Part shown: positions 10,146 to 21,092 of the stretch, one piece after another | Layout: each line of letters starts with the position of its first letter | Position numbering within the stretch: the first letter of the stretch is position 1 | Origin: Pantoea agglomerans | GTDB lineage: Bacteria; Pseudomonadota; Gammaproteobacteria; Enterobacterales; Enterobacteriaceae | Length of the DNA: 64,000 bases | Direction: 5' to 3' | NCBI RefSeq assembly: GCF_020149765.1 | Contig: NZ_CP083809.1 | Coordinates: 558,001-622,000 of the forward strand | Program-made: the position numbers and the translations under genes | Notes under the pieces: generated by a model | The model's input: only the letters and a program-made list of their open reading frames with translations | Database searches by the model: none | Told to the model about the DNA's origin: nothing

Positions 10146-10766
10146 CTAGTTCATCCAGCGATCTTTTTTCTTACGGCGCGGCACCATATGCGGCAGCACC
10201 AGACCCAGCAGCAGGCCGACGCCCAGCACGCCGCCGCCATACATAAACCACTGCATGATGATGGTGCGCTGCTTGTCGTCCAGCTGAACGTTGGCCGCGT
10301 TAACCTTTTTCTGCGCCACGATCAGCTCGTTTTTCAGCTTCTGGTTCTCTTCTTTCAGCCCGTTGATAACGCTGTCGCTGTTGGCGACTTTGTTCTGCAT
10401 CTCGGCGGTGCGCTGGTTCCAGCTGTTGTCGATATTGCCCAGCTTCGCGGTCAGATCTTTGACCTGCTGCTCCAGCTGCGGCACGCGGGTGCGCAGGCTC
10501 GGCTCGGCGCTGAGCTGCGACAGCGGGATCCAGACGGTGCGGCCTTCTGAATCGCGGATCTGGCCGTAGTTGGTGTCACTGTTGGTCTGCACCAGCTGCA
10601 CTTCTTCCCCCGCGTTCAGCTTGCCGAGCAGGCGATATTGATCGCCCGGTCCGCTGCGAACCCAGGTGGATAATTCGTCGGAGATGTAGCGCTTTTCATC
10701 TGCATGGGCTGGTGCGAGCGTGCTGATAGCCAGCAAGGTAAGGCCTGCGATTACAATTTTTTTCAT
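10146..10766 (-). CDS. ygiM: SH3-domain signal-peptide membrane protein YgiM
   Basis: The 206-residue protein starts with a Sec signal (MKKIVIAGLTLLAISTLAPAHA), followed by a bacterial SH3 domain (residues about 25-90, STWVRSGPGDQYRLLG). A coiled coil rich in Gln/Lys/Asn (residues 100-170), one C-terminal membrane helix and a very basic tail (RRKKKDRW) come after it. The frame is open 51 codons further upstream, but the ATG at 10766 begins the signal peptide and matches E. coli YgiM in length. Its function is not established; the layout suggests a cell-envelope role. Confidence 0.93.
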   Translation of the reverse strand: MKKIVIAGLTLLAISTLAPAHADEKRYISDELSTWVRSGPGDQYRLLGKLNAGEEVQLVQTNSDTNYGQIRDSEGRTVWIPLSQLSAEPSLRTRVPQLEQQVKDLTAKLGNIDNSWNQRTAEMQNKVANSDSVINGLKEENQKLKNELIVAQKKVNAANVQLDDKQRTIIMQWFMYGGGVLGVGLLLGLVLPHMVPRRKKKDRWMN

Positions 10767-10973
10767 TCGATGTCGTTTTAGCTTGGGGGTCTGTAAATTT
10801 ACCGGCACAGTCTGGAACCGCCTCGCATAAATCTGAATGAGAACTATCCTGGTCTCATTTCCCTGCGAAAAGGGTAGCGAAAGCGCAAAGAAAGCAGAGA
10901 CAGCCCGCCTTCTGTGCATTACTCTTCGCCAGATAATCCTCGTAAGTGCCAGCAGCGTATTGAATAAAAAATT

Positions 10974-12284
10974 ATGACCATCGAAATCGAACTAAAGTTC
11001 ATTGCCACGCCTGACGCCGCCAGCAAGCTGGCGCAGACTCTCGCCGGTTTTCCGCACCAGCACCAGGCCGCGCGCGCGTTAAGCAACATCTATTTTGAGA
11101 CAGATGACAACCAGCTGCGTCGCTGGGATATGGGCCTGCGCATTCGCGGCGTTGACGGCCAGTATGAAATGACCCTGAAGACCGCCGGGAAAACGCTCGG
11201 CGGCCTGCATCAGCGCGCGGAATATAATATCGACCTGCCTGAAGCGAAGCTGGATATCGCGCGGCTGCCCGCCGACGTCTGGCCGCAGGGCACTGACGTC
11301 GCCGCGCTGCAGCAGCGTCTGCAACCCCTGTTCAGCACCCATTTTCAGCGTGAGACCTGGCTGGTTCAGGCAGGCGAAAGCGAAGTGGAAGTGGCCTTCG
11401 ATCGCGGCTCGGTCGCCACGGAGACGCTGAGCGAAGATCTGGTTGAGGTGGAGCTGGAGCTGAAAAGCGGCCAGCGCGGCGACATGATGACCTTCGCCCG
11501 CGAGCTGATCGCCATCGGCGGCCTGCGTCTCGGCAGCCTGAGCAAAGCGGCGCGCGGCTATCATCTGGCGCAGGGCAATCCGCCGCGTCTTCTGCGTCCG
11601 TTCCCGCTGCTGAAAGCCGCGCCGAAAGCGACGGTGGAAGAGGGGATGGTGGCCGCGATGTCGAGCGCCCTCAGCCACTGGCAATATCATGAAGAGGTGT
11701 GGCTACGCGGCAACGCCGAGGCGCAGCGCAGCGTTGTCGAGGCGCTGGAAGCGCTGCGTCAGGCCTTCTCGCTGTTCGGCGCCCTGGTGCCGCGCAAGGC
11801 GAGCAGCGAGCTGCGCCAGAAGCTGACCACGCTGGAAGAGACTCTCGCCGAGCCGGTTAAAGATGCGCAGGCGCTGAGCTTCTCGGCGCTCTCCGTAGAG
11901 ACCCAGTTAGCGCTTACTCACTGGCTGGTAGAGTCGCAGTGGCGGCGCTGGATCGATGCAAAAAGCCAGGCGAAGCTCGACGGCTCCTTTAAGCGCTTCA
12001 GCGACATCATGCTGAGCCGCATCAACGCCGATCTTAAAGAGACCTTCAGCGACGTACAGCTGCTTAATGAATATCACGACAAGGCGACGCGCCTGTCGCG
12101 TCAGCTGCTGGCGGTGCATCTGCTGGCGGGTGCCTACCCGGTAGAAGCCGTTTCCGTCTGGCTGGCGCCCTGGCAGCAGCTGCAACAATCCATTGCGCAA
12201 AACCAGGAGCACTGGCTGAAATCGCTGGCGAGCCAGGCGATTCGCCAGCCGCCTTTCTGGCTGAACAGCAGTACGCCACGATGA
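10974..12284 (+). CDS. ygiF: Inorganic triphosphatase YgiF (CYTH-CHAD)
   Basis: YgiF hydrolyses inorganic tripolyphosphate. The 436 residues contain an N-terminal CYTH tunnel domain with the ExExK signature (EIELKF, residues 4-9) and charged strand motifs ([12 protein letters not shown]). A C-terminal helical CHAD domain (about 220-430) with conserved His/Arg follows. It lies just upstream of glnE with 25 bp between them, as in E. coli, so the two genes are probably co-transcribed. It is divergent from ygiM. Confidence 0.95.
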   Translation: MTIEIELKFIATPDAASKLAQTLAGFPHQHQAARALSNIYFETDDNQLRRWDMGLRIRGVDGQYEMTLKTAGKTLGGLHQRAEYNIDLPEAKLDIARLPADVWPQGTDVAALQQRLQPLFSTHFQRETWLVQAGESEVEVAFDRGSVATETLSEDLVEVELELKSGQRGDMMTFARELIAIGGLRLGSLSKAARGYHLAQGNPPRLLRPFPLLKAAPKATVEEGMVAAMSSALSHWQYHEEVWLRGNAEAQRSVVEALEALRQAFSLFGALVPRKASSELRQKLTTLEETLAEPVKDAQALSFSALSVETQLALTHWLVESQWRRWIDAKSQAKLDGSFKRFSDIMLSRINADLKETFSDVQLLNEYHDKATRLSRQLLAVHLLAGAYPVEAVSVWLAPWQQLQQSIAQNQEHWLKSLASQAIRQPPFWLNSSTPR

Positions 12285-12309
12285 TCTGACCCATCAGGGA
12301 GAGAAGACG

Positions 12310-15153
12310 TTGTTAGAGTTACCCGCTGAGTTACAGGCGCAGGCGGCCAGCGCGGCCGAGCGCCTTGGCGTCGCCGCCGATGCCCTAACCGACGCGCAGC
12401 GTGCCGCGCTGGCGTTCAGTGATTTCATCGTCGAGAACCTGCAACGTCATCCCGACTGGTGGCAGGCGATCCAGCAGCAGCCACCGCAGCCGGAGGAGTG
12501 GCAGCACTACGCCCGCTGGCTGGATGACGATATCGCCACGGTGGACAGCGAGGCGGCGCTAATGCGTGCGCTGCGGCTGTTCCGACGCCGCATGCTGGTG
12601 CGTATCGCCTGGATGCAGTGTCTGGGGGAGGCCAGCACCGAACAGAGCCTGCAGCAGCTCAGCGTGCTGGCGGAGGCGCTGATCGGCCGCGCGCGCGACT
12701 GGGTATACCAGGCGTGCTGCCAGGACTTCGGCACGCCCTGCAACAGCGCGGGCGAGCCGCAGCCGATGCTGATCCTCGGCATGGGCAAGCTGGGCGGCGG
12801 TGAACTCAACTTCTCTTCCGATATCGATCTGATCTTCGCCTGGCCGGAAAACGGCGCGACGCGCGGCGGCCGACGCGAGCTGGATAACGCGCAGTTCTTT
12901 ACGCGCATGGGGCAGCGGCTAATCAAGGTTCTGGATCAGCCCACCATGGACGGCTTCGTCTACCGCGTCGATATGCGGCTGCGTCCTTTCGGCGACAGCG
13001 GCCCGCTGGTGCTGAGCTTCGCCGCGCTGGAGGATTACTATCAGGAGCAGGGCCGCGACTGGGAGCGCTATGCGATGGTCAAGGCGCGCCTGATGGGCGA
13101 CGACCAGGATCGCTGGAGCCAGGAGCTGCAGCAGATGCTGCGCCCCTTTATCTATCGGCGCTATATCGACTTCAGCGTGATTCAGTCGCTGCGCAATATG
13201 AAAAGCATGATCACCCGCGAAGTGCGGCGGCGCGGGCTGACCAACAATATCAAGCTGGGCGCGGGCGGCATTCGCGAAACCGAATTTATCGTGCAGGTCT
13301 TTCAGCTGATACGCGGCGGACGTGAGCGCTCGCTACAGCAGCGCTCCCTGCTGCCGACGCTATCCGCTATCGGCGAGCTGGGGCTGCTGACCCCGGGGCA
13401 GGTTGTGACCCTGCGCGAGGCTTACCTCTTTCTGCGTCGGCTGGAGAATCTGCTGCAGAGCCTCAATGATGAGCAGACCCAGACGCTGCCGACCGAGCCG
13501 CTCAGCCGCGCGCGGCTCGCCTGGGCGATGGGTGCTGAAAGCTGGCCCGCGCTGACGGCGCGGCTGGAAACGCATATGGCGGCGGTGCGCGCCATCTTCG
13601 ACGAGCTGATCGGCGAAGATATCCCCGAAATCAGCGATCAGCCTGAGCTGCTGGAGTTTAGCGGGCTGTGGCAGGATTCGCTTGAGGATGCGGAGCTGGC
13701 ACCGCTGGTGCCGCAGCTCGACGATGAGCAGCGCCGGGCGCTGCATCGCGCGCTGGACGATTTTCGCCAGGATATCAGCCGCCGCACCATCGGGCCGCGC
13801 GGGCGGATGGCGATCGACCAGCTTATGCCACGGCTGCTGAGCGAAGTCTGTCCGCGCGATGACGCCGCCGTCACCTTCAGCCGTCTTGTTCCGCTGCTGC
13901 TGGGCGTGCTGACGCGCAGTACCTATCTGGAACTCCTTACCGAATACCACGGCGCTCTGCGCCACCTGATCCGCCTGTGCGCGGCGTCGCCGATGATCGC
14001 CAGCCAGCTGGCGCGCTATCCGCTGCTGCTCGATGAGCTGCTCGATCCCGCCACGCTCTATCAGCCGACCGCCACCGACGCCTACCGCGACGAGCTGCGC
14101 CAGTATCTGATGCGCATTCCGGTCGATGATGAAGAGCAGCAGCTTGAGGCGGTGCGCCAGTTCAAGCAGGCGCAGCTGCTGCGCATTGCGGCGGCAGATA
14201 TCGCAGGTACGCTGCCAGTCATGAAAGTGAGCGATCACTTAACCTGGCTGGCGGAAGCGATTATCGAATCGGTGGTGCAGCAGGCGTGGCTGATGATGGT
14301 GCAGCGCTACGGGCGGCCGCAGCATCTGAAAAATGAGCACGAGCGCGGCTTTGCGGTGCTGGGCTACGGCAAGCTGGGCGGCTGGGAGCTGGGCTACAGC
14401 TCCGATCTCGATCTGGTGTTTCTGCATGACTGTCCGGCAGAGACGGTCACGGACGGCGAGCGCAGCATCGACGGGCGCCAGTTCTATCTGCGTCTGGCGC
14501 AGCGCATTATGCATCTCTTCAGCACGCGCACCGCCTCGGGCATTCTCTACGAGGTAGACGCGCGGCTGCGGCCTTCCGGCGCCGCAGGCATGCTGGTCAG
14601 CACCTTTGACGCCTTCGACGATTACCAGCGCCACGAGGCCTGGACCTGGGAGCATCAGGCGCTGGTGCGCGCCCGCGTGGTGTTTGGCGATGAGGTGCTC
14701 GCGGAGCGCTTTAACGCTATCCGCCGCGCCATTCTCTGCCTGCCGCGCGCGCCGGAGGTGCTGCAAAAAGAGGTGCGCGAGATGCGTGAGAAAATGCGCG
14801 CGCACCTCAGCAACAGGCACAAAGGGCGCTGGGAGATCAAAACCGACGAGGGCGGCATTACCGATATTGAATTCATCGCGCAATATCTTGTCTTAGCCTG
14901 GGCCGCCGAGCAGCCCGACCTGACGCGCTGGTCCGATAACGTGCGGATTTTCGAGCTGGCGGCGCGCTACGATAAAATGCCGGAGGCGGAAGCGCAGGCG
15001 CTGACCCATGCCTACGTCACCCTGCGCGACGCGCTGCATCATCTGGCGCTGCAGGAGCTGCCCGGCCACGTTGAGCCGGACGCCTTCGCCGCCGAGCGGC
15101 AAACCGTGACAGCGAGCTGGCAGCGCTGGCTGGCGTCGCCCTGCTCACCCTGA
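12310..15153 (+). CDS. glnE: Glutamine synthetase adenylyltransferase/deadenylase GlnE
   Basis: GlnE adenylylates and deadenylylates glutamine synthetase in response to PII, tuning nitrogen assimilation. Its 947 residues equal the E. coli length. Two homologous nucleotidyltransferase domains are visible, each with the G-G-(x)-SSDxDL catalytic loop: [10 protein letters not shown] in the N-terminal deadenylase half and [10 protein letters not shown] in the C-terminal transferase half. The start is a TTG at 12310 preceded by AGGGAGAG at 12296-12303; no closer ATG preserves the expected N-terminus. It follows ygiF and precedes hldE. Confidence 0.96.
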   Translation: MLELPAELQAQAASAAERLGVAADALTDAQRAALAFSDFIVENLQRHPDWWQAIQQQPPQPEEWQHYARWLDDDIATVDSEAALMRALRLFRRRMLVRIAWMQCLGEASTEQSLQQLSVLAEALIGRARDWVYQACCQDFGTPCNSAGEPQPMLILGMGKLGGGELNFSSDIDLIFAWPENGATRGGRRELDNAQFFTRMGQRLIKVLDQPTMDGFVYRVDMRLRPFGDSGPLVLSFAALEDYYQEQGRDWERYAMVKARLMGDDQDRWSQELQQMLRPFIYRRYIDFSVIQSLRNMKSMITREVRRRGLTNNIKLGAGGIRETEFIVQVFQLIRGGRERSLQQRSLLPTLSAIGELGLLTPGQVVTLREAYLFLRRLENLLQSLNDEQTQTLPTEPLSRARLAWAMGAESWPALTARLETHMAAVRAIFDELIGEDIPEISDQPELLEFSGLWQDSLEDAELAPLVPQLDDEQRRALHRALDDFRQDISRRTIGPRGRMAIDQLMPRLLSEVCPRDDAAVTFSRLVPLLLGVLTRSTYLELLTEYHGALRHLIRLCAASPMIASQLARYPLLLDELLDPATLYQPTATDAYRDELRQYLMRIPVDDEEQQLEAVRQFKQAQLLRIAAADIAGTLPVMKVSDHLTWLAEAIIESVVQQAWLMMVQRYGRPQHLKNEHERGFAVLGYGKLGGWELGYSSDLDLVFLHDCPAETVTDGERSIDGRQFYLRLAQRIMHLFSTRTASGILYEVDARLRPSGAAGMLVSTFDAFDDYQRHEAWTWEHQALVRARVVFGDEVLAERFNAIRRAILCLPRAPEVLQKEVREMREKMRAHLSNRHKGRWEIKTDEGGITDIEFIAQYLVLAWAAEQPDLTRWSDNVRIFELAARYDKMPEAEAQALTHAYVTLRDALHHLALQELPGHVEPDAFAAERQTVTASWQRWLASPCSP

Positions 15154-15160
15154 GCGCCTG

Positions 15161-15191
15161 TTGATAGCGCAGATCGCATCTGTGCTATCAT
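15161..15191 (+). promoter_or_regulatory. Candidate hldE promoter
   Basis: TTGATA (15161-15166) precedes an extended -10-like TGCTATCAT (15183-15191). The spacing to TATCAT is 19 bases, longer than ideal, so activity may rest on the extended -10. It lies about 40 bases upstream of the hldE start. Confidence 0.4.
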
Positions 15192-15228
15192 CCGCGCACT
15201 ATTTTTACTGCAGTCTGGAGTGTCTGGA

Positions 15229-16653
15229 ATGAAAGTTACTTTGCCCGCGTTCGACCGTGCTTCGGTGCTGGTCGTAGGCGATGTGATGTTGGATCGCTAC
15301 TGGTATGGCCCAACCAGCCGTATCTCGCCTGAAGCACCGGTGCCGGTGGTGAAAGTGGACGCTATCGAAGAACGTCCCGGCGGCGCGGCGAACGTGGCGA
15401 TGAACATTGCAGCGCTGGGGGCCGCTTCGCAGCTGATCGGCTTAACCGGTGAAGATGACGCGGCGCGCGTGCTGAGCGAAACGCTGGAAAAGGTCAAGGT
15501 TCGCTGTGACTTCGTGGCGGTCAAAACGCATCCCACCATTACTAAACTGCGCGTGCTGTCGCGTAACCAGCAGCTGCTGCGCCTCGATTTCGAAGAGGGT
15601 TTCGATCAGGTCGATCCCGAGCCGATCCATCAGCGGCTGCGTCAGTCGCTGAATACCGCCGGTGCGCTGGTGCTCTCCGACTATGCAAAAGGCGCGCTCT
15701 CCAGCGTGCAGACCATGATTCGCCTGGCGCGCGAGGCAAAGGTGCCGGTGCTGATCGATCCCAAAGGCACCGATTTTGAGCGCTATCGCGGCGCAACGCT
15801 GCTGACGCCGAACCTGTCAGAGTTCGAAGCGGTAGTGGGCAAATGCAAGAACGAAGAGGACATCGTTACCCGCGGCATGCAGCTAGTGGCGGATTATGAG
15901 CTTTCCGCGCTGCTGGTAACGCGTTCCGAAAACGGCATGACGCTGCTGCAGCCTGGCAAAGCGCCGCTGCATCTGCCGACGCAGGCGCAGGAAGTCTTCG
16001 ACGTGACCGGCGCGGGCGATACCGTGATCGGCGTGCTGGCGGCAACGCTGGCGGCGGGCGACTCCCTTGAAGAGGCCTGCTTTATGGCCAACGCGGCGGC
16101 GGGCGTCGTGGTCGGCAAGCTGGGCACCTCTACCGTCAGCCCGGTCGAACTGGAAAACGCTATTCATGCGCGTCCGGAAGAGGGCTTCGGCATTATGAAC
16201 GAAGCGCAGCTTAAGATTGCGGTTGAACAGGCGCGCAAGCGCGGCGAAAAGGTGGTGATGACTAACGGCGTGTTCGACATTTTGCACGCGGGCCACGTCT
16301 CTTACCTCGCCAATGCGCGCAAGCTGGGTGATCGCCTGATTGTAGCGGTAAACAGCGACGCCTCGACGAAGCGCCTGAAAGGCAGCAGTCGCCCGGTGAA
16401 CCCGCTGGTTAATCGTATGATTGTGCTGGGCGCGCTGGAAGCCGTGGACTGGGTGGTGGCCTTTGAAGAAGATACGCCGCAGCGTCTTATCGCCAGCGTG
16501 TTGCCGGATCTGCTGGTAAAAGGCGGCGATTACAAGCCGGAAGATATCGCGGGCAGCAAAGAGGTGTGGGCCAACGGCGGCGACGTGCGCGTGCTGAATT
16601 TCGAAGACGGCATCTCTACCACGAACATCATCAAAACCATTCGCGGCGAGTAA
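15229..16653 (+). CDS. hldE: Bifunctional heptose kinase/adenylyltransferase HldE
   Basis: HldE phosphorylates D-glycero-beta-D-manno-heptose 7-phosphate and then adenylylates the 1-phosphate, supplying ADP-heptose for the LPS inner core. The 474 residues comprise a PfkB/ribokinase domain (1 to about 320, with [14 protein letters not shown] as its ATP/anion-hole motif) and a C-terminal nucleotidyltransferase with the HxGH motif in [20 protein letters not shown] at 15220 is in frame, but ATG at 15229 gives the conserved MKVTLPAF start, with CTGGAG at 15215-15220 as ribosome site. Confidence 0.97.
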   Translation: MKVTLPAFDRASVLVVGDVMLDRYWYGPTSRISPEAPVPVVKVDAIEERPGGAANVAMNIAALGAASQLIGLTGEDDAARVLSETLEKVKVRCDFVAVKTHPTITKLRVLSRNQQLLRLDFEEGFDQVDPEPIHQRLRQSLNTAGALVLSDYAKGALSSVQTMIRLAREAKVPVLIDPKGTDFERYRGATLLTPNLSEFEAVVGKCKNEEDIVTRGMQLVADYELSALLVTRSENGMTLLQPGKAPLHLPTQAQEVFDVTGAGDTVIGVLAATLAAGDSLEEACFMANAAAGVVVGKLGTSTVSPVELENAIHARPEEGFGIMNEAQLKIAVEQARKRGEKVVMTNGVFDILHAGHVSYLANARKLGDRLIVAVNSDASTKRLKGSSRPVNPLVNRMIVLGALEAVDWVVAFEEDTPQRLIASVLPDLLVKGGDYKPEDIAGSKEVWANGGDVRVLNFEDGISTTNIIKTIRGE

Positions 16654-16688
16654 TGATGCGGGCGGGCGCATCGCGCCCGCCGTAATCC

Positions 16689-16994
16689 TTACTGCGGCGT
16701 GTCGATCTTGCCTGCCGGATCGGGCGTGACAACTGCCGGAGCGGGCGCGGAAGGCTGATGGCTTTCCAGCTGCGCCAGGCGCTGCTCGAGCGCGGCCAGC
16801 TTTTCACGCGTGCGCAGCAATACCTGCGTTTGCACATCAAACTCTTCACGATTGACCAAGTCCATCCGCGTCAGCTGCGCCTGCAGAACCTGGCGAATTT
16901 TCTTTTCGACATCGTCGCCAAATTCACGAATCCCTTTCGGCATTGCCTCGTGCACCTGACGCGCAAGTTGTTCAATTTTTTTCGTGTCGATCAT
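16689..16994 (-). CDS. ubiK: Ubiquinone biosynthesis accessory factor UbiK
   Basis: UbiK (YqiC) is a small coiled-coil protein that helps the aerobic ubiquinone-making complex with UbiJ. The 101-residue protein begins [16 protein letters not shown], has a long amphipathic helix and the charged coiled coil of [16 protein letters not shown]. It ends in a low-complexity Pro/Ala tail ([12 protein letters not shown]) that is slightly longer than in E. coli (96 residues). It is convergent with hldE. Confidence 0.94.
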   Translation of the reverse strand: MIDTKKIEQLARQVHEAMPKGIREFGDDVEKKIRQVLQAQLTRMDLVNREEFDVQTQVLLRTREKLAALEQRLAQLESHQPSAPAPAVVTPDPAGKIDTPQ

Positions 16995-17141
16995 GATGAT
17001 TTCCTGGTTTCGTGTTGCTGGGGACAGCAGGGAGTGGATCCTGATAAGGGTTAAGTGTAATGCCTGAAACGAAAAGGTTAAACCCGAAATGTCGTGCCGC
17101 CTCTATAGCCTGAAATGCAAAAGCATTTGCGGTTTTGATGA

Positions 17142-17170
17142 TTGCCCGACCTGTTGAATGGCGCTATAGT
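17142..17170 (+). promoter_or_regulatory. Sigma-70 promoter of the ribB leader
   Basis: TTGCCC (17142-17147) and TATAGT (17165-17170) are spaced by 17 bases and lie just before the riboswitch, so the transcript would begin close to the first base of the FMN-binding element. Confidence 0.7.
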
Positions 17171-17181
17171 AATTTTGCTTA

Positions 17182-17320
17182 TTCTCAGGGCGGGGCGAAA
17201 TTCCCCACCGGCGGTAAATCAGCGTTAGCTGAAAGCCCGCGAGCGCTTCCTGGTAACGGGAAGGTCAGCAGATCCGGTGTAATTCCGGGGCCGACGGTTA
17301 AAGTCCGGATGGGAGAGGGT
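17182..17320 (+). promoter_or_regulatory. FMN riboswitch (RFN element) of ribB
   Basis: The conserved RFN core is clear: TCAGGGCGGGGCGAAATTCC, then CCACCGGCGGTAAATC, the variable arm, GGTCAGCAGATCCGGTG, and the closing CCGACGGTTAAAGTCCGGAT with GGGAGAGGGT. It binds flavin mononucleotide and turns down ribB. In enterics this occurs by termination and/or by sequestering the ribosome site. About 110 bases of expression platform separate it from the ribB ATG. It corresponds to the SroG leader RNA of E. coli. Confidence 0.95.
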
Positions 17321-17433
17321 AACGACATCTGCCGGGCTGCGCCCGCTTCACGTTATTGCCATGTCTTGATGACATCACTCCTAAGCTCGCCCTGATTCTG
17401 GTAACTCATATTATTTATAAGGTTTTTATTACC

Positions 17434-18090
17434 ATGAATCAGACGCTTCTTTCTGAATTTGGCACGCCGGAACAGCGTGTAGAACGTGCAGTCGCTGCGC
17501 TCCGTGAGGGACGCGGTGTGATGGTGCTTGACGACGAAGACCGTGAAAACGAAGGCGATATGATCTTCGCTGCGGAAACCATGACCGTTGAGCAGATGGC
17601 GCTCACCATTCGCCACGGCAGCGGCATCGTTTGCCTTTGCATGACCGAAGAACGCCGTCAGCAGCTTGAGCTGCCAATGATGGTGGAGAACAACACCAGC
17701 TCTTTCGGCACCGGTTTTACCGTGACCATTGAGGCCGCAGAAGGTGTGACCACCGGCGTATCCGCTCAGGATCGTATCACCACTATTCGTGCAGCGATCG
17801 CTGATAACGCGAAGCCGAGCGATCTTAATCGTCCTGGCCACGTCTTCCCGCTGCGCGCGCGCGACGGCGGCGTGCTGACGCGCGGCGGCCATACCGAAGC
17901 GACCATCGATCTGGTGACGCTGGCGGGCTTTAAGCCGGCGGGCGTGCTGTGCGAACTCACCAACGACGACGGCACTATGGCGCACGCGCCGGAAGCGATC
18001 ACCTTCGCCAAAGCGCACAATATGCCGGTTGTTACCATTGAAGACCTGGTGGCCTACCGCCGCGCGCATGAAACGCGTCAGGCCAGCTAA
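17434..18090 (+). CDS. ribB: 3,4-dihydroxy-2-butanone-4-phosphate synthase
   Basis: RibB converts ribulose 5-phosphate to 3,4-dihydroxy-2-butanone 4-phosphate plus formate, the carbon donor for the riboflavin xylene ring. The 218-residue protein (217 in E. coli) shows the acidic active-site loop [11 protein letters not shown] (residues 33-43), the TSSFGTGFT segment, RPGHVFPL and the catalytic HTEA motif. The open frame reaches further upstream into the riboswitch, but ATG at 17434 preserves the family start [10 protein letters not shown]. It is controlled by the upstream FMN riboswitch and followed by a strong terminator. Confidence 0.98.
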   Translation: MNQTLLSEFGTPEQRVERAVAALREGRGVMVLDDEDRENEGDMIFAAETMTVEQMALTIRHGSGIVCLCMTEERRQQLELPMMVENNTSSFGTGFTVTIEAAEGVTTGVSAQDRITTIRAAIADNAKPSDLNRPGHVFPLRARDGGVLTRGGHTEATIDLVTLAGFKPAGVLCELTNDDGTMAHAPEAITFAKAHNMPVVTIEDLVAYRRAHETRQAS

Positions 18091-18110
18091 GCTGCGCTGC
18101 TGACCAACGA

Positions 18111-18143
18111 AAAACGGGCCGCTTAGCGGCCCGTTTTGTTTTT
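18111..18143. terminator. Bidirectional terminator between ribB and zupT
   Basis: The perfect stem CGGGCCGC / GCGGCCCG with a TTA loop is flanked by AAAA on the left and TTTTGTTTTT on the right. It can serve both ribB and the convergent zupT gene. Confidence 0.88.
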
Positions 18144-18152
18144 AGCTGGCGC

Positions 18153-18920
18153 TTAGCCCAGCTCGCTGACCTGCAGCAGCGCGAGGCTCGCGCCCATCAC
18201 CGTCATGCCGCACAGCACGCCGTAGCTCGGGTTGTTATGGGGATCGATCTCGCGCGCCAGCGGCATCAGCTCGTCCACCGACAGCGCCACCATAATTCCG
18301 GCGACGGCCGCCATCACCGCGGCGATGGTCACCGGCGACATCATCGGGCCGAGCAGGGCAAAGGCCAGCAGTCCGCCGAGGATCTCCGCCATGCCGGAGA
18401 CGCAGGCCCAGAACAGCGCTTTGCTTTTCGAGCCGGTCGCGGCGTACATCGGGCCGGCTACCGCCAGACCTTCGGGAATATTGTGGATCGCCACCGCCAG
18501 CGCGATGCCCAGTCCCAGCTCCATATCGCTGCTGGCGGTTACGTAGGTCGCGACGCCTTCAGGAAAATTGTGCAGGCTGATGCCCAGCGTCAGCAGGATT
18601 GCCGTGCGGCGCAGCTTCGCCGGATGGCGCTGCGCCGACATCAAATCCTGCGGATGCTGATGCGGCAGCAGGCGATCCAGCGCGAAATAGCCGAGCAGGC
18701 CCAGCATAAACATGCCGTACCCGAGTATCGGTGACATCCCTTCGGTACGCAGCGCGGTCGGCAGCATCTCCATCAGCGATATCAGCAGCATGATCCCGGC
18801 TGCGAAGCCGAGCGCGAACGCCAGCATGCGGTTAGATGGCTTCTGACCCAGCACGCCAAATAGCGCGCCGATAAAGGTAGCGCCGCCAGCCAGTACGGTA
18901 AGCAGCAAAGGGACCGACAT
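18153..18920 (-). CDS. zupT: Zinc/divalent-metal transporter ZupT (ZIP family)
   Basis: ZupT imports Zn2+ and also other divalent metals such as Fe2+ and Mn2+. The 255-residue protein has eight hydrophobic segments and the two ZIP metal-site motifs HNFPEG and HNIPEG in helices 4 and 5. The start at 18920 follows GGAGAGTGCG and gives the conserved [13 protein letters not shown]; the frame itself is open ten codons further. A Fur-like sequence lies directly upstream of the ribosome site, suggesting iron (or zinc) control, which I do not recall for E. coli zupT. Confidence 0.96.
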   Translation of the reverse strand: MSVPLLLTVLAGGATFIGALFGVLGQKPSNRMLAFALGFAAGIMLLISLMEMLPTALRTEGMSPILGYGMFMLGLLGYFALDRLLPHQHPQDLMSAQRHPAKLRRTAILLTLGISLHNFPEGVATYVTASSDMELGLGIALAVAIHNIPEGLAVAGPMYAATGSKSKALFWACVSGMAEILGGLLAFALLGPMMSPVTIAAVMAAVAGIMVALSVDELMPLAREIDPHNNPSYGVLCGMTVMGASLALLQVSELG

Positions 18921-18929
18921 CGCACTCTC

Positions 18930-18948
18930 CTTAATGATAATCATTCGC
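18930..18948. promoter_or_regulatory. Fur-like operator upstream of zupT
   Basis: On the plus strand CTTAATGATAATCATTCGC matches the 19-bp Fur consensus (three GATAAT-type hexamers) at 15 of 19 positions and contains the 6-1-6 palindrome AATGAT-A-ATCATT. It lies about 10 bases upstream of the zupT start codon, inside the probable leader, so binding could block transcription. Fur is favoured over Zur because Zur boxes are richer in TTATA and G/C arms. Confidence 0.55.
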
Positions 18949-19111
18949 ATAAAATTAGCGATAACCCTAAAGAAGATCGAGTTATTTTTGGTAAAGAAGT
19001 GTCGGCCAATAGTTATTCAAATCCACTGATGCTCTTCATCATGCTTATGCGTGTTTCCGGCGTCGCGAAAGGGCGTATCGTTATCTTATTGAGAATTTCT
19101 GAGGATGAATC

Positions 19112-19894
19112 ATGCAACAAGCGATGCCCGCGCTCTTTTTAGGTCACGGCAGCCCGATGAACGTGCTGCAAGAGAACCGCTATACCCAGGCCTGGCGTCA
19201 CGCGGGCGAGACGCTGCCGCGCCCGCGCGCCATTATTGCGGTATCGGCGCACTGGTATACGCGCGGCACTGCGGTTACCGCGATGGAAAATCCGCGCACC
19301 ATTCACGACTTTGGCGGCTTCCCGCAGGCGCTGTTCGACACGCGCTATCCGGCGCCGGGTTCGCCTGCGCTGGCGCAGGAGATTGCCGACGCGCTCGCGC
19401 CGATGGCGGTGCACTTCGACCACGAGTGGGGGCTGGATCATGGCGCCTGGGGCGTGCTGATCAAGATGTATCCAGAGGCCGATATTCCGGTGGTGCAGCT
19501 CAGCGTCGATGGCACGCAGTCTCCCGCCTGGCATTTTGAGCAGGGCAAAAAGCTGGCGGCGCTGCGCAACAGCGGCGTGATGATTGTCGCCAGCGGCAAC
19601 GTGGTGCACAACCTGCGCAAGGTACGCTGGGACGAAACGGCGGAAGCCTGGCCCTGGGCACAGCGCTTCAGTCAGTTTGTACGGGATAACCTGGACTATC
19701 GGGGCGAAACCGGGACGCACCCGCTGGTTAACTTCCTGCAGCATCCCGACGCGGCGCTGTCGAACCCGACGCCGGAACACTATCTGCCGCTGCTCTATGT
19801 GCTGGGCGCGCGTCAGGCAGACGAGCCGGTGAGCGTGCCGGTAGACGGCCTCGAGATGGGCGCTATCAGTATGTTGTCGGTGCAGGTGGGCTAA
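19112..19894 (+). CDS. ygiD: 4,5-DOPA-extradiol-dioxygenase-like protein YgiD
   Basis: YgiD belongs to the LigB-type extradiol dioxygenase family, and E. coli YgiD can open the ring of L-DOPA. The 260-residue protein keeps the metal ligands in LGHGSP (near residue 11), SAHWY and NVVHNL, plus the late His of HYLPLLY. The physiological substrate is unknown. An ATG lies two codons after a possible earlier frame; the chosen start gives MQQAMPALFLGHG. It is divergent from zupT. Confidence 0.92.
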   Translation: MQQAMPALFLGHGSPMNVLQENRYTQAWRHAGETLPRPRAIIAVSAHWYTRGTAVTAMENPRTIHDFGGFPQALFDTRYPAPGSPALAQEIADALAPMAVHFDHEWGLDHGAWGVLIKMYPEADIPVVQLSVDGTQSPAWHFEQGKKLAALRNSGVMIVASGNVVHNLRKVRWDETAEAWPWAQRFSQFVRDNLDYRGETGTHPLVNFLQHPDAALSNPTPEHYLPLLYVLGARQADEPVSVPVDGLEMGAISMLSVQVG

Positions 19895-19900
19895 GGGAAA

Positions 19901-19919
19901 GCGGGCCGGAGCGGCCCGC
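19901..19919. terminator. GC hairpin between convergent ygiD and ygiC
   Basis: GCGGGCC and GGCCCGC form a perfect 7-bp stem with a GGAGC loop exactly between the two convergent genes. T-runs are poor on both sides, so termination strength is uncertain. Confidence 0.5.
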
Positions 19920-19924
19920 CTGGC

Positions 19925-21085
19925 TTACTCAATAAAAGCGTGGGGATAGAAGCGGGAAAGATCCTGGGTGATCAGGTCGCGATCCTCGCGCAGACCGATG
20001 CCGGCCGGCTGATCGTCTATCAGCCAGCTGCCGATCAAGGTGTAGCTGTCGCCAAACTTCGGCAGCGGGCAGAACTGCTGCACGATCATGCCCTCTTCGC
20101 CGTAGGGCCCGTCGACGCGCGCAATCTCCTGACCGTTTTCCACGATGCGAATATTGGCACCTTCGCGCGAGAAGAGCGGCTTCACCACATATTTATCCAT
20201 GTGCGGCACATTATCTTCGGCGAAATAAGCGGGCAGCAGGTTAGGGTGGTCAGGGAACATCTGCCACAGCATCGGCAGCAGCGCCTTGTTGGAAATAATG
20301 CTCTTCCAGGCCGGTTCCAGCCAGCGCACGCCCGCATCCGCCAGCTTGGTGGAGAAGATCTCGCGCAGCATAAACTCCCACGGGTAGAGCTTGAACAGGT
20401 TGCTGATCACCTGATCATGCACGTCGGTGAACTGCCCCTTGTCGCCGAGGCCGATCTCGTCGATATAGAGAAACTCGCTCGGCAGACCCGCCTCGGTCGC
20501 GCAGTCCTGCAGATATTGCACCGTGCCGCGATCCTCTTCGGTATCGCGGCAGCAGGCGAAGTGCAGCCACTGAAAGCCGTGCTGCTGATGCAGCGCGGCG
20601 AAACGCGCGATCAGCTTTTCCTGCAAACTGTTGAACTGATCGCTGCCCGGCGGCAGCTGACCGGCGTTAAGCTGATCCTCCAGCCAGATCCACTGAAAGA
20701 AGGCCGCTTCGTAAAGTGAGGTCGGCGTATCCGCATTGTTCTCCAGCAGCTTAGCGTCGCCCTGGCCGTCCCAGGCGAGATCGAGGCGCGAATAGAGCGA
20801 CGGCTGGCGCAGCTTCCAGGAGTCGCGCACAAAATCCCAGGTGTGCTTCGGAATGCGGAATTTTTCCAGCAGCTGTTCGCTGCCCACGACTTTTTCCACC
20901 ACCTGCAGACACATCTGGTGCAGCTCCGCCGTGGTCGCTTCCAGTTTATCTATCTGCGCCAGCGTAAACTGATAGTAGGCATCTTCGCACCAGTAGGGCT
21001 CGCCGTGCATGGTGTGAAACCGAAAGCCATACTCCGTGGCTTTTTCGCGCCAGTCGGGACGCTCGTTGATCGCAATGCGTTGCAT
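19925..21085 (-). CDS. ygiC: ATP-grasp ligase-like protein YgiC
   Basis: The 386-residue protein belongs to the family of the synthetase domain of glutathionylspermidine synthase (ATP-grasp fold), which joins an amine to a peptide carboxyl with ATP. Features seen include a start [16 protein letters not shown], the nucleotide-binding [13 protein letters not shown] segment and an [19 protein letters not shown]-terminal motif. Length equals E. coli YgiC. The true substrates are not established. It lies 7 bp downstream of ygiB, in the same order as in E. coli, where both follow tolC. Confidence 0.94.
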   Translation of the reverse strand: MQRIAINERPDWREKATEYGFRFHTMHGEPYWCEDAYYQFTLAQIDKLEATTAELHQMCLQVVEKVVGSEQLLEKFRIPKHTWDFVRDSWKLRQPSLYSRLDLAWDGQGDAKLLENNADTPTSLYEAAFFQWIWLEDQLNAGQLPPGSDQFNSLQEKLIARFAALHQQHGFQWLHFACCRDTEEDRGTVQYLQDCATEAGLPSEFLYIDEIGLGDKGQFTDVHDQVISNLFKLYPWEFMLREIFSTKLADAGVRWLEPAWKSIISNKALLPMLWQMFPDHPNLLPAYFAEDNVPHMDKYVVKPLFSREGANIRIVENGQEIARVDGPYGEEGMIVQQFCPLPKFGDSYTLIGSWLIDDQPAGIGLREDRDLITQDLSRFYPHAFIE

Positions 21086-21092
21086 AACGGCT

